Shown here piece by piece: positions 11,408-26,614 of a DNA stretch of 64,000 nucleotides. A model generated the notes under the pieces. The model saw only the letters and a list, made by a program, of their open reading frames with translations, did no database searches and was not told the origin of the DNA. Origin of the DNA: Vanilla planifolia (taxonomy: Eukaryota; Streptophyta; Magnoliopsida; Asparagales; Orchidaceae); contig JAIUJO010000534.1 of assembly GCA_023846275.1 (NCBI GenBank), positions 911,501 to 975,500 of the forward strand, written 5' to 3'. Position numbers and translations under genes: made by a program. The first letter of the stretch is position 1, and every line of letters starts with the position of its first letter.

Positions 11408-13307
11408 AATAATTATTAAAATTATAGTTAAATATTATTTATGCATATTTTGGATGGAAATTAATGGTAATTCCAAACAATTTTTGATTGAGACAACAAA
11501 TATTGTTTGTCTCCACCAACTATGTCTAGTTTAATATTAATTTTTATTTGACTAAATAATTTAATTTTTATTAGTTTTTCATGCTTTATGTAAAATTTTT
11601 ATTAATTATTAATATGTATGTTATGGATTTTGCAATTGAACCCCTTTGTATTCTTCAATCTAACTTTCGAGTAAAATTTATATTGTTTTTTTAAATCTTT
11701 TCACTTTGATTTACTTATCGTATAATGTGACTTTTTCAAATAATAATTGACTAATTCTAGTAATTTATAGTATTTCCAAATAAGGTCTAATAGGGATAGA
11801 ACAAACATTACTATGCTGTTATCAATGAGCTCTATCTAGCTAGATATTCATTTGTATTTCTTTATATATTTTTTTATTATTTTCTAGGATTTTGGCATAT
11901 TTTATATCATACAAAATGTGACGGATGATCGAGTTTAAGGTCATTCTCAATAGTGTCATGGTTTGCAACTTTTCAGTATAATTTATCTTAATTCTTCAAT
12001 TTGTTTGTCTTAATTTTATTATATTACTATGTAAATCAAAACGTAATATCTAGTGGCCTTCAGATCATAATGAGTTGGCTAAATTAATTTTATTTAATTT
12101 TTCCCATTAAGCTTTGATATATATAAATATATGCATAATATTTAAATAATAATAAGTTATTATTTATGTTTTTTTCTTTGGCATCTTGTTGTTATGCTCC
12201 TTGATGTCTGATTCATCTAAAATTAGTGCTGTTGGACTCTGCTTGAGGACGTTTTCAAAATAAATAGTCATGTTTAATTTTTTAAATATCTTATTTTCTT
12301 ATGTTTTTGTATAAATTATAGGACATTTAAATTCACACCTCATTAAAAAAATTAATGATTTTACGTTATCCTTTAGATATTGTCAAATTCAACTTTCTAG
12401 TAAAATTTATCCCATATTTTTAACCTTTTTTCTTTAATTTTGTTCTACTACTAAGAAATTCTAAATCTTCTATCGCACATTTTTACTTCAATTTCTTTCA
12501 ATTGTATTATATTACTTTAATTTATCTTATTTTTTGTTTAATATATATCTAGTTATCATTGTAACTATACTTTATTATTATTATGTTTATTTAATTTACT
12601 AATTAGTTGTAATTAAAAAAATCAATTAGTGATAAAAAAATGTCAGTGAAGATATGTTGAGAACTATAACAAGTTAAATATTCATTTTTAATGTTTTAAA
12701 ATATTTTATTTTGTAGTGCTTTGACACATTTTACAAGGCATTTTGATTCATATCACCTTTGATGATGGAGGATGCTACCTTCAATGTTCTTAATACCTTG
12801 GAATAAAAAACTTTTGTATAAATTTTTTATTTGATTTGTATATTTTACTATGAAACTTTAATTTGCCACTCTTATTATCCGAACATTCCATTGAATTTGT
12901 TATATTACGCTAATTCAATTTATCTCACTTTTTCCTTAATATATATTTATTTAATAATAAATTAATGATTTATTCTTTTTATACTTATGGACATCAATAT
13001 TTTATAGTGTTCAGAACTAAGTTTGTTAAAGGCAAAACAAAATTCTTTTGACTCATCTTAATAAGCTCTATCCAACTAATTGAATGTCCAACTTTTAATT
13101 TATTTTTGATCTGCTTATTGAAGACGTTACTCATTACCTACATTAAATCATGGAAAGCAACCTTCCCACATAATTATCCACGTTATTCAAATGTTTTGCT
13201 TAGATATGGATATATTACTATGAAAATGAAGATGTCCACACACTTGAGATTTAAATTAGTTTCATTTGGTAGTGTTATACCACTTAAATTCATCATATTT
13301 CATAATG
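11408..13307. repeat. HOR unit U7 (1,900 bp), subfamily B
   Basis: It begins like U4 (GCATATTTTGG, AATGGTAATTCC). A one-base loss gives GAGAACTATAAC near 12,660, where the others have GAGAAGCTATAAC. TTTTACGTTATCC near 12,361 is private. Confidence 0.95.
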
Positions 13308-15208
13308 AATAATTATTAAAATTGTAGTTAAATATTATTTATGCTTATTTTGGATGGAAATTAATTGTAATTCCAAACAATTTTTGATTGAGACAACAAA
13401 TATTGTTTGTCTCCACCAACTATGTCTAGTTTAATATTAATTTTTATTTGACTAAATAATTTAATTTTTATTAGTTTTTCATGCTTTATGTAAAATTTTT
13501 ATTAATTATTAATATGTTGGTTATGGATTTTGCAATTGAACCCCTTTGTATCCTTCAATCTAACTTTCGAGTAAAATTTATATTGTTTTTTTAAATCTTT
13601 TCACTTTGATTTACTTATCGTATAATGTGACTTTTTCAAATAATAATTGACTAATTCTAGTAATTTATAGTATTTCCAAATAAGGTCTAATAGGGATAGA
13701 ACAAACATTACTATGCTGTTATCTATGAGCTCTATCTAGCTAGATATTCATTTGTATTTCTTTATATATGTTTTTATTATTTTCTAGGATTTTGGCATAT
13801 TTTATACCATACAAAATGTGACGGATGATCGAGTTTAAGGTCATTCTCAATAGTGTCATGGATTGCAACTTTTCAGTATAATTTATCTTAATTCTTCAAT
13901 TTGTTTGTCTTAATTTTATTATATTACAATGTAAATCAAAACGTAATATCTAGTGGCCTTCAGATCATAATGAGTTGGCTAAATTAATTTTATTTAATTT
14001 TTCCCATTAAGCTTTGATATATATAAATATATGCATAATATTTAAATAATAATAAACTATTATTTATGTTTTTTTCTTTGGCATCTTGTTGTTATGCTCC
14101 TTGATGTCTGATTCATCTAAAATTAGTGCTGTTGGACTCTGCTTGAGGAGGTTTTCAAAATAAATAGTCATGTTTAATTTTTTAAATATCTTATTTTCTT
14201 ATGTTTTTGTATAAATTATAGGACATTTAAATTCACACCTCATTAAAAAAATTAATGATTTTACATTATCCTTTAGATATTGTCAAATTCAACTTTCTAG
14301 TAAAATTTATCCCATATTTTTAACCTTTTTTCTTTAATTTTGTTCTACTACTATGAAATTCTAAATCTTCTATCGCACATTGTTACTTCAATTTCTTTCA
14401 ATTGTATTATATTACTTTAATTTATCTTATTTTATGTTTAATATATATCTAGTTATCATTGTAACTATACTTTATTATTATTATGTTTATTTAATTTACT
14501 AATTATTTGTAATTAAAAAAATCAATTAGTGATAAAAAAATGTCAGTGAAGATATGTTGAGAAGCTATAACAAGTTAAATATTCAGTTTTAATGTTTTAA
14601 AATATTTTATTTTGTAGTGCTTTGACACATTTTACAAGGCATTTTGATTCATATCACCTTTGATGATGGAGGATGCTACCTTCAATGTTCTTAATACCTT
14701 GGAATAAAAAACTTTTGTATAAATTTTGTATTTGATTTCTATATTTTACTATGAAACTTTAATTTGCCACTCTTATTATCCGAACATTCCATTGAATTTG
14801 TTATATTACACTAATTCAATTTATCTCACTTTTTCTTTATTATATATTTATTTAATAATAAATTAATGATTTATTCTTTTTATACTTATGGACATCAATA
14901 TTTTATAGTGTTCAGAACTAAGTTTGTTAAAGGCAAAACAAAATTCTTTTGACTCATCTTAATAAGCTCTATCCAACTAATTGAATGTCCAACTTTTAAT
15001 TTGTTTTTGATCTGCTTATTGAAGACGTTACACATTACCTACATTAAATCATGGAAAGCAGCCTTCCCACATAATTATCCACATTATTCAAATGTTTTGC
15101 TTAGATATGGATATATTACTATGAAAATGAAGATGTCCACTCACTTGAGATTTAAATTAGTTTCATTTGGTTGTATTATACCACTTAAATTCATCATATT
15201 TCATAATG
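13308..15208. repeat. HOR unit U8 (1,901 bp)
   Basis: Private changes include AATAAACTATT, CACATTGTTACTTC and ATTCAGTTTTAATG. GTTATACCATAC-type change TTTTATACCATAC is shared with U9-U13. Near the end CCACATTATTC is found again only in U31. Confidence 0.95.
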
Positions 15209-17109
15209 AATAATTATTAAAATTATAGTTAAATATTATTTATGCTTATTTTGGATGGAAATTAATTGTAATTCCAAACAATTTTTGATTGAGACAACAA
15301 ATATTGTTTGTCTCCACCAACTATGTCTAGTTTAATATTAATTTTTATTTGACTAAATAATTTAATTTTTATTAGTTTTTCATGCTTTATGTAAAATTTT
15401 TATTAATTATTAATATGTTGGTTATGGATTTTGCAATTGAACCCCTTTGTATCCTTCAATCTAACTTTCGAGTAAAATTTATATTGTTTTTTTAAATCTT
15501 TTCACTTTGATTTACTTATCGTATAATGTGACTTTTTCAAATAATAATTGACTAATTCTAGTAATTTATAGTATTTCCAAATAAGGTCTAATAGGGATAG
15601 AACAAACATTACTATGCTGTTATCTATGCGCTCTATCTAGCTAGATATTCATTTGTATTTCCTTATATATGTTTTTATTATTTTCTAGGATTTTGGCATA
15701 TTTTATACCATACAAAATGTGACGGATGATCGAGTTTAAGGTCATTCTCCATAGTGTCATGGATTGCAACTTTTCAGTATAATTTATCTTAATTCTTCAA
15801 TTTCTTTGTCTTAATTTTATTATATTACTATGTAAATCAAAACGTAATATCTAGTGGCCTTCAGATCATAATGAGTTGGCTAAATTAATTTTATTTAATT
15901 TTTCCCATTAAGCTTTGATATATATAAATATATGCATAATATTTAAATAATAATAAATTATTATTTATGTTTTTTTCTTTGGCATCTTGTTGTTATGCTC
16001 CTTGATGTCTGATTCATCTAAAATTAGTGCTGTTGGACTCTGCATGAGGACGTCTTCAAAATAAATAGTCATGTTTAATTTTTTAAATATCTTAATTTCT
16101 TATGTTTTTGTATAAATTATAGGACATTTAAATTCACACCTCATTAAAAAAATTAATGATTTTACATTATCCTTTAGATATTGTCAAATTCAACTTTCTA
16201 GTAAAATTTATCCCATATTTTTAACCTTTTTTCTTTAATTTTGTTCTACTACTATGAAATTCTAAATCTTCAATCGCACATTTTTACTTCAATTTCTTTC
16301 AATTGTATTATATTACTTTAATTTATCTTATTTTATGTTTAATATATATCTAGTTATCATTGTAACTATACTTTATTATTATTATGTTTATTTAATTTAC
16401 TAATTAGTTGTAATTAAAAAAATCAATTAGTGATAAAAAAATGTCAGTGAAGATATGTTGAGAAGCTATAACAAGTTAAATATTCATTTTTAATGTTTTA
16501 AAATATTTTATTTTGTAGTGCTTTGACACATTTTACAAGGCATTTTGATTCATATCACCTTTGATGATGGAGGATGCTACCTTCAATGTTCTTAATACCT
16601 TGGAATAAAAAACTTTTGTATAAATTTTGTATTTGATTTGTATATTTTACTATGAAACTTTAATTTGCCACTCTTATTATCCGAACATTCCATCGAATTT
16701 GTTATATTACACTAATTACATTTATCTCACTTTTTCTTTAATATATATTTATTTAATAATAAATTAATGATTTATTCTTTTTATACTTATCGACATCAAT
16801 ATTTTATAGTGTTCAGAACTAAGTTTGTTAAAGGCAAAAAAAAATTCTTTTGACTCATCTTAATAAGCTCTATCCAACTAATTGAATGTCCAACTTTTAA
16901 TTTGTTTTTGATCTACTTATTGAAGACGTTACACATTACCTACATTAAATCATGGAAAGCAACCTTCCCACATAATTATCCACGTTATTCAAATGTTTTG
17001 CTTAGATATGGATATATTACTATGAAAATGAAGATGTCCACACACTTGAGATTTAAATTAGTTTCATTTGGTTGTATTATACCACTTAAATTCATCATAT
17101 TTCATAATG
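15209..17109. repeat. HOR unit U9 (1,901 bp)
   Basis: Private changes include TCTATGCGCTC, TCTGCATGAGG, CATCGAATTTG and TTGATCTACTT. The GAGGACGTCTTC form seen from here on replaces the earlier GAGGATG or GAGGACGTTTTC forms in many units. Confidence 0.95.
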
Positions 17110-19009
17110 AATAATTATTAAAATTATAGTTAAATATTATTTATGCTTATTTTGGATGGAAATTAATTGTAATTCCAAACAATTTTTGATTGAGACAACA
17201 AATATTGTTTGTCTCCACAAACTATGTCTAGTTTAATATTAATTTTTATTTGACTAAATAATTTAATTTTTATTAGTTTTTCATGCTTTATGTAAAATTT
17301 TTATTAATTATTAATATGTTGGTTATGGATTTTGCAATTGAACCCCTTTGTATCCTTCAATCTAACTTTCGAGTAAAATTTATATTGTTTTTTTAAATCT
17401 TTTCACTTTGATTTGCTTATCGTATAATGTGACTTTTTCAAATAATAATTGACTAATTCTAGTAATTTATAGTATTTCCAAATAAGGTCTAATAGGGATA
17501 GAACAAACATTACTATGCTGTTATCTATGAGCTCTATCTAGCTAGATATTCATTTGTATTTCTTTATATATGTTTTTATTATTTTCTAGGATTTTGGCAT
17601 ATTTTATACCATACAAAATGTGACGGATGATCGAGTTTAAGGTCATTCTCAATAGTGTCATGGATTGCAACTTTTCAGTATAATTTATCTTAATTCTTCA
17701 ATTTCTTTGTCTTAATTTTATTATATTACTATGTAAACAAAACGTAATATCTAGTGGCCTTCAGATCATAATGAGTTGGCTAAATTAATTTTATTTAATT
17801 TTTCCCATTAAGCATTGATATATATAAATATATGCATAATATTTAAATAATAATAAATTATTATTTATGTTTTTTTCTTTGGCATCTTGTTGTTATGCTC
17901 CTTGATGTCTGATTCATCTAAAATTAGTGCTGTTGGACTCTGCTTGAGGACGTCTTCAAAATAAATAGTCATGTTTAATTTTTTAAATATCTTATTTTCT
18001 TATGTTTTTGTATAAATTATAGGACATTTAAATTCACACCTCATTAAAAAAATTAATGATTTTACATTATCCTTTAGATATTGTCAAATTCAACTTTCTA
18101 GTAAAATTTATCCCATATTTTTAACCTTTTTTCTTTAATTTTGTTCTACTACTATGAAATTCTAAATCTTCTATCGCACATTTTTACTTCAATTTCTTTC
18201 AATTGTATTATATTACTTTAATTTATCTTATTTTATGTTTAATATATATCTAGTTATCATTGTAACTATACTTTATTATTATTATGTTTATTTAATTTAC
18301 TAATTAGTTGTAATTAAAAAAATCAATTAGTGATAAAAAAATGTCAGTGAAGATATGTTGAGAAGCTATAACAAGTTAAATATTCATTTTTAATGTTTTA
18401 AAATATTTTATTTTGTAGTGCTTTGACACATTTTACAAGGCATTTTGATTCATATCACCTTTGATGATGGAGGATGCTACCTTCAATGTTCTTAATACCT
18501 TGGAATAAAAAACTTTTGTATAAATTTTGTATTTGATTTGTATAGTTTACTATGAAATTTTAATTTGCCACTCTTATTATCCGAACATTCCATTGAATTT
18601 GTTATATTACACTAATTCAATTTATCTCACTTTTTCTTTAATATATATTTATTTAATAATAAATTAATAATTTATTCTTTTTATACTTATGGACATCAAT
18701 ATTTTATAGTGTTCAGAACTAAGTTTGTTAAAGGCAAAACAAAATTCTTTTGACTCATCTTAATAAGCTCTATCCAACTAATTGAATGTCCAACTTTTAA
18801 TTTGTTTTTGATCTGCTTATTGAAGACGTTACACATTACCTACATTAAATCATGGAAAGCAACCTTCCCACATAATTATCCACGTTATTCAAATGTTTTG
18901 CTTAGATATGGATATATTACTATGAAAATGAAGATGTCCACTCACTTGAGATTTAAATTAGTTTCATTTGGTAGTGTTATACGACTTAAATTCATCATAT
19001 TTCATAATG
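17110..19009. repeat. HOR unit U10 (1,900 bp)
   Basis: A one-base loss gives ATGTAAACAAAACG near 17,733. Private changes include CTCCACAAACTATG and AAGCATTGAT. The tail (TATAGTTTACTATGAAATTT and TATACGACTT) is shared with U11. Confidence 0.95.
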
Positions 19010-20910
19010 AATAATTATTAAAATTATAGTTAAATATTATTTATGCTTATTTTGGATGGAAATTAATTGTAATTCCAAACAATTTTTGATTGAGACAACA
19101 AATATTGTTTGTCTCCACCAACTATGTCTACTTTAATATTAATTTTTATTTGACTAAATAATTTAATTTTTATTAGTTTTTCATGCTTTATGTAAAATTT
19201 TTATTAATTATTAATATGTTGGTTATGGATTTTGCAATTGAACCCCTTTGTATCCTTCAATCTAACTTTCGAGTAAAATTTATATTGTTTTTTTAAATCT
19301 TTTCACTTTGATTTACTTATCGTATAATGTGACTTTTTCAAATAATAATTGACTAATTCTAGTAATTTATAGTATTTCCAAATAAGGTCTAATAGGGATA
19401 GAACAAACATTACTATGCTGTTATCTATGAGCTCTATCTAGCTAGATATTCATTTGTATTTCTTTATATATGTTTTTATTATTTTCTAGGATTTTGGCAT
19501 ATTTTATACCATACAAAATGTGACGGATGATCGAGTTTAAGGTCATTCTCAATAGTGTCATGGATTGCAACTTTTCAGTATAATTTATCTTAATTCTTCA
19601 ATTTCTTTGTCTTAATTTTATTATATTACTATGTAAATCAAAACGTAATATCTAGTGGCCTTCAGATCATAATGAGTTGGCTAAATTAATTTTATTTAAT
19701 TTTTCCCATTAAGCTTTGATATATATAAATATATGCATAATATTTAAATAATAATAAATTATTATTTATGTTTTTTTCTTTGGCATCTTGTTGTTATGCT
19801 CCTTGATGTCTGATTCATCTAAAATTAGTGCTGTTGGACTCTGCTTGAGGACGTCTTCAAAATAAATAGTCATGTTTAATTTTTTAAATATCTTATTTTC
19901 TTATGTTTTTGTATAAATTATAGGACATTTAAATTCACACCTCATTAAAAAAATTAATGATTTTACATTATCCTTTAGATATTGTCAAATTCAACTTTCT
20001 AGTAAAATTTATCCCATATTTTTAACCTTTTTTCTTTAATTTTGTTCTACTACTATGAAATTCTAAATCTTCTATCGCACATTTTTACTTCAATTTCTTT
20101 CAATTGTATTATATTACTTTAATTTATCTTATTTTATGTTTAATATATATCTAGTTATCATTGTAACTATACTTTATTATTATTATGTTTATTTAATTTA
20201 CTAATTAGTTGTAATTAAAAAAATCAATTAGTGATAAAAAAATGTCAGTGAAGATATGTTGAGAAGCTATAACAAGTTAAATATTCATTTTTAATGTTTT
20301 AAAATATTTTATTTTGTAGTGCTTTGACACATTTTACAAGGCATTTTGATTCATATCACCTTTGATGATGGAGGATGCTACCTTCAATGTTCTTAATACC
20401 TTGGAATAAAAAACTTTTGTATAAATTTTGTATTTGATTTGTATAGTTTACTATGAAATTTTAATTTGCCACTCTTATTATCCGAACATTCCATTGAATT
20501 TGTTATATTACACTAATTCAATTTATCTCACTTTTTCTTTAATATATATTTATTTAATAATAAATTAATAATTTATTCTTTTTATACTTATGGACATCAA
20601 TATTTTATAGTGTTCAGAACTAAGTTTGTTAAAGGCAAAACAAAATTCTTTTGACTCATCTTAATAAGCTCTATCCAACTAATTGAATGTCCAACTTTTA
20701 ATTTGTTTTTGATCTGCTTATTGAAGACGTTACACATTACCTACATTAAATCATGGAAAGCAACCTTCCCACATAATTATCCACGTTATTCAAATGTTTT
20801 GCTTAGATATGGATATATTACTATGAAAATGAAGATGTCCACTCACTTGAGATTTAAATTAGTTTCATTTGGTAGTGTTATACGACTTAAATTCATCATA
20901 TTTCATAATG
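19010..20910. repeat. HOR unit U11 (1,901 bp)
   Basis: It opens with ATGTCTACTTTAAT, a marker shared with U12-U14. Its tail is the same as that of U10, indicating a recent one-unit duplication or conversion. Confidence 0.95.
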
Positions 20911-22812
20911 AATAATTATTAAAATTATAGTTAAATATTATTTATGCTTATTTTGGATGGAAATTAATTGTAATTCCAAACAATTTTTGATTGAGACAAC
21001 AAATATTGTTTGTCTCCACCAACTATGTCTACTTTAATATTAATTTTTATTTGACTAAATAATTTAATTTTTATTAGTTTTTCATGCTTTATGTAAAATT
21101 TTTATTAATTATTAATATGTTGGTTATGGATTTTGCAATTGAACCCCTTTGTATCCTTCAATCTAACTTTCGAGTAAAATTTATATTGTTTTTTTAAATC
21201 TTTTCACTTTGATTTACTTATCGTATAATGTGACTTTTTCAAATAATAATTGACTAATTCTAGTAATTTATAGTATTTCCAAATAAGGTCTAATAGGGAT
21301 AGAACAAACATTACTATGCTGTTATCTATGAGCTCTATCTAGCTAGATATTCATTTGTATTTCTTTATATATGTTTTTATTATTTTCTAGGATTTTGGCA
21401 TATTTTATACCATACAAAATGTGACGGATGATCGAGTTTAAGGTCATTCTCAATAGTGTCATGGATTGCAACTTTTCAGTATAATTTATCTTAATTCTTC
21501 AATTTCTTTGTCTTAATTTTATTATATTACTATGTAAATCAAAACGTAATATCTAGTGGCCTTCAGATCATAATGAGTTGGCTAAATTAATTTTATTTAA
21601 TTTTTCGCATTAAGCTTTGATATATATAAATATATGCATAATATTTAAATAATAATAAATTATTATTTATGTTTTTTTCTTTGGCATCTTGTTGTTATGC
21701 TCCTTGATGTCTGATTCATCTAAAATTAGTGCTGTTGGACTCTGCTTGAGGACGTCCTCAAAATAAATAGTCATGTTTAATTTTTTAAATATCTTATTTT
21801 CTTATGTTTTTGTATAAATTATAGGACATTTAAATTCACACCTCATTAAAAAAATTAATGATTTTACATTATCCTTTAGATATTGTCAAATTCAACTTTC
21901 TAGTAAAATTTATCCCATATTTTTAACCTTTTTTCTTTAATTTTGTTCAACTACTATGAAATTCTAAATCTTCTATCGCACATTTTTACTTCAATTTCTT
22001 TCAATTGTATTATATTACTTTAATTTATCTTATTTTATGTTTAATATATATCTAGTTATCATTGTAACTATACTTTATTATTATTATGTTTATTTAATTT
22101 ACTAATTAGTTGTAATTAAAAAAATCAATTAGTGATAAAAAAATGTCAGTGAAGATATGTTCAGAAGCTATAACAAGTTAAATATTCATTTTTAATGTTT
22201 TAAAATATTTTATTTTGTAGTGCTTTGACACATTTTACAAGGCATTTTTATTCATATCACCTTTGATGATGGAGGATGCCTCCTTCAATGTTCTTAATAC
22301 CTTGGAATAAAAAACTTTTGTATAAATTTTTTTATTTGATTTGTATATTTTACTATGAAATTTTAATTTGCCACTCTTATTATCCGAACATTCCATTGAA
22401 TTTGTTATATTACACTAATTCAATTTATCTCACTTTTTCTTTAATATATATTTATTTAATAATAAATTAATAATTTATTCTTTTTATACTTATGGACATC
22501 AATATTTTATAGTGTTCAGAACTAAGTTTGTTAAAGGCAAAACAAAATTCTTTTGACTCATCTTAATAAGCTCTATCCAACTAATTGAATGTCCAACTTT
22601 TAATTTGTTTTTGATCTGCTTATTGAAGACCTTACACATTACCTACATTAAATCATGGAAAGCAACCTTCCCACATAATTAGCCACGTTATTCAAATGTT
22701 TTGCTTAGATATGGATATATTACTATGAAAATGAAGATGTCCACTCACTTGAGATTTAAATTAGTTTCATTTGGTAGTGTTATACGACTTAAATTCATCA
22801 TAATTCATAATG
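20911..22812. repeat. HOR unit U12 (1,902 bp)
   Basis: It has one extra T near 22,325 and private changes TTTTCGCATT, GACGTCCTC, GTTCAACTAC and GGATGCCTCC. TAG replaces TAT at about 22,680-22,682 in the small m5 frame. The change GATGCC creates a private 64-codon ATG frame at 22,276-22,470, which I regard as meaningless. Confidence 0.95.
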
Positions 22813-24713
22813 AATAATTATTAAAATTATAGTTAAATATTATTTATGCTTATTTTGGATGGAAATTAATTGTAATTCCAAACAATTTTTGATTGAGACA
22901 ACAAATATTGTTTGTCTCCACCAACTATGTCTACTTTAATATTAATTTTTATTTGACTAAATAATTTAATTTTTATTAGTTTTTCATGCTTTATGTAAAA
23001 TTTTTATTAATTATTAATATGTTGGTTATGGATTTTGCAATTGAACCCCTTTGTATCCTTCAATCTAACTTTCGAGTAAAATTTATATTGTTTTTTTAAA
23101 TCTTTTCACTTTGATTTACTTATCGTATAATGTGACTTTTTCAAATAATAATTGACTAATTCTAGTAATTTATAGTATTTCCAAATAAGGTCTAATAGGG
23201 ATAGAACAAACATTACTATGCTGTTATCTATGAGCTCTATCTAGCTAGATATTCATTTGTATTTCTTTATATATGTTTTTATTATTTTCTAGGATTTTGG
23301 CATATTTTATACCATACAAAATGTGACGGATGATCGAGTTTATGGTCATTCTCAATAGTGTCATGGATTGCAACTTTTCAGTATAATTTATCTTAATTCT
23401 TCAATTTCTTTGTCTTAATTTTATTATATTACTATGTAAATCAAAACGTAATATCTAGTGGCCTTCAGATCATAATGAGTTGGCTAAATTAATTTTATTT
23501 AATTTTTCCCATTAAGCTTTGATATATATAAATATATGCATAATATTTAAATAATAATAAATTATTATTTATGTTTTTTTCTTTGGCATCTTGTTGTTAT
23601 GCTCCTTGATGTCTGATTCATCTAAAATTAGTGCTGTTGGACTCTGCTTGAGGACGTCTTCAAAATAAATAGTCATGTTTAATTTTTTAAATATCTTATT
23701 TTCTTATGTTTTTGTATAAATTATAGGACATTTAAATTCACACCTCATTAAAAAAATTAATGATTTTACATTATCCTTTAGATATTGTCAAATTCAACTT
23801 TCTAGTAAAATTTATCCCATATTTTTAACCTTTTTTCTTTAATTTTGTTCTACTACTATGAAATTCTAAATCTTCTATCGCACATTTTTACTTCAATTTC
23901 TTTCAATTGTATTATATTACTTTAATTTATCTTATTTTATGTTTAATATATATCTAGTTATCATTGTAACTATACTTTATTATTATTATGTTTATTTAAT
24001 TTACTAATTAGTTGTAATTAAAAAAATCAATTAGTGATAAAAAAATGTCAGTGAAGATATGTTCAGAAGCTATAACAAGTTAAATATTCATTTTTAAAGT
24101 TTTAAAATATTTTATTTTGTAGTGCTTTGACACATTTTACAAGGCATTTTGATTCATATCACCTTTGATGATGGAGGATGCTACCTTCAATGTTCTTAAT
24201 ACCTTGGAATAAAAAACTTTTGTATAAATTTTGTATTTGATTTGTATATTTTACTATGAAATTTTAATTTGCCACTCTTATTATCCCAACATTCCATTGA
24301 ATTTGTTATATTACACTAATTCAATTTATCTCACTTTTTCTTTAATATATATTTATTTAATAATAAATTAATAATTTATTCTTTTTATACTTATGGACAT
24401 CAATATTTTATAGTGTTCATAACTAAGTTTGTTAAAGGCAAAAAAAAATTCTTTTGACTCATCTTAATAAGCTCTATCCAACTAATTGAATGTCCAACTT
24501 TTAATTTGTTTTTGATCTGCTTATTGAAGACGTTACACATTACCTACATTAAATCATGGAAAGCAACCTTCCCACATAATTAGCCACGTTATTCAAATGT
24601 TTTGCTTAGATATGGATATATTACTATGAAAATGAAGATGTCCACTCACTTGAGATTTAAATTAGTTTCATTTGGTAGCGTTATACCACTTAAATTCATC
24701 ATATTTCATAATG
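22813..24713. repeat. HOR unit U13 (1,901 bp)
   Basis: It shares GTTCAGAAGC with U12. Private changes include TTTATGGTCATTC, TTATCCCAACATT and GTGTTCATAAC. The small m5 frame is broken by TAG. It is the last unit with the C form of GTTCTACTAC. Confidence 0.95.
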
Positions 24714-26614
24714 AATAATTATTAAAATTATAGTTAAATATTATTTATGCTTATTTTGGATGGAAATTAATTGTAATTCCAAACAATTTTTGATTGAGAC
24801 AACAAATATTGTTTGTCTCCACCAACTATGTCTACTTTAATATTAATTTTTATTTGACTAAATAATTTAATTTTTATTAGTTTTTCATGCTTTATGTAAA
24901 ATTTTTATTAATTATTAATATGTTGGTTATGGATTTTGCAATTGAACCCCTTTGTATCCTTCAATCTAACTTTCGAGTAAAATTTATATTATTTTTTTAA
25001 ATCTTTTCACTTTGATTTACTTATCGTATAATGTGACTTTTTCAAATAATAATTGAATAATTCTAGTAATTTATATTATTTCCAAATAAGGTCTAATAGG
25101 GATAGAACAAACATTACTATGCTGTTATCTATGAGCTCTATCTTGCTAGATATTCATTTGTATTTCTTTATATATGTTTTTATTATTTTCTAGGATTTTG
25201 GCATATTTTATATCATAAAAAATGTGACGGATGATCGAGTTTAAGGTCATTCTCAATAGTGTCATGGTTTGCAACTTTTCAGTATAATTTATCTTAATTC
25301 TTCAATTTCTTTGTCTTAATTTTATTATATTACTATGTAAATCAAAACGTAATATCTAGTGGCCTTCAGATCATAATGAGTTGGCTAAATTAATTTTATT
25401 TAATTTTTCCCATTAAGCTTTGATATATATAAATATATGCATAATATTTAAATAATAATAAATTATTATTTATGTTTTTTTCTTTGGCATCTGGTTGTTA
25501 TGCTCCTTGATGTCTGATTCATCTAAAATTAGTGCTGTTGGACTCTGCTTGAGGACGTCTTCAAAATAAATAGTCATGTTTAATTTTTTAAATATCTTAT
25601 TTTCTTATGTTTTTGTATAAATTATAGGACATTTAAATTCACACCTCATTAAAAAAATTAATGATTTTACATTATCCTTTAGATATTGTCAAATTCAACT
25701 TTCTAGTAAAATTTATCCCATATTTTTAACCTTTTTTCTTTAATTTTGTTATACTACTATGAAATTCTAAATCTTTTATCGCACATTTTTACTTCAATTT
25801 CTTTCAATTGTATTATATTACTTTAATTTATCTTATTTTATGTTTAATATATATCTAGTTATCATTGTAACTATACTTTATTATTATTATGTTTATTTAA
25901 TTTACTAATTAGTTGTAATTAAAAAAATCAATTAGTGATAAAAAAATGTCAGTGAAGATATGTTGAGAAGCTATAACAAGTTAAATATTCATTTTTAATG
26001 TTTTAAAATATTTTATTTTGTAGTGCTTTGACACATTTTACAAGGCATTTTGATTCATATCACCTTTGATGATGGAGGATGCTACCTTCAATGTTCTTAA
26101 TACCTTGGAATAAAAAAATTTTGTATAAATTTTGTATTTGATTTGTATATTTTACTATGAAACTTTAATTTGCCACTCTTATTATCCGAACATTCCATTG
26201 AATTTGCTATATTACACTAATTCAATTTATCTCACTTTTTCTTTAATATATATTTATTTAATAATAAATTAATAATTTATTCTTTTTATACTTATGGACA
26301 TCAATATTTTATAGTGTTCAGAACTAAGTTTGTTAAAGGCAAAACAAAATTCTTTTGACTCATCTTAATAAGCTCTATCCAACTAATTGAATGTCCAACT
26401 TTTAATTTGTTTTTGATCTGCTTATTGAAGACGTTACACATTACCTACATTAAATCATGGAAAGCAACCTTCCCACATAATTAGCCACGTTATTCAAATG
26501 TTTTGCTTAGATATGGATATATTACTATGAAAATGAAGATGTCCACTCACTTGAGATTTAAATTAGTTTCATTTGGTAGTGTTATACGACTTAAATTCAT
26601 CATATTTCATAATG
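24714..26614. repeat. HOR unit U14 (1,901 bp)
   Basis: First unit with GTTATACTAC, the form carried by all later units. It has ATCTTGCTAGAT (palindrome disrupted), TTGAATAATTC, CATAAAAAATG and ATCTGGTTG. The small m5 frame is broken by TAG. Confidence 0.95.

Noticed and set aside
22276..22470. 64-codon ATG frame unique to U12
   Set aside because: It exists only because of private base changes and a 1-bp insertion in one unit; the translated sequence is low-complexity A+T-derived residues.
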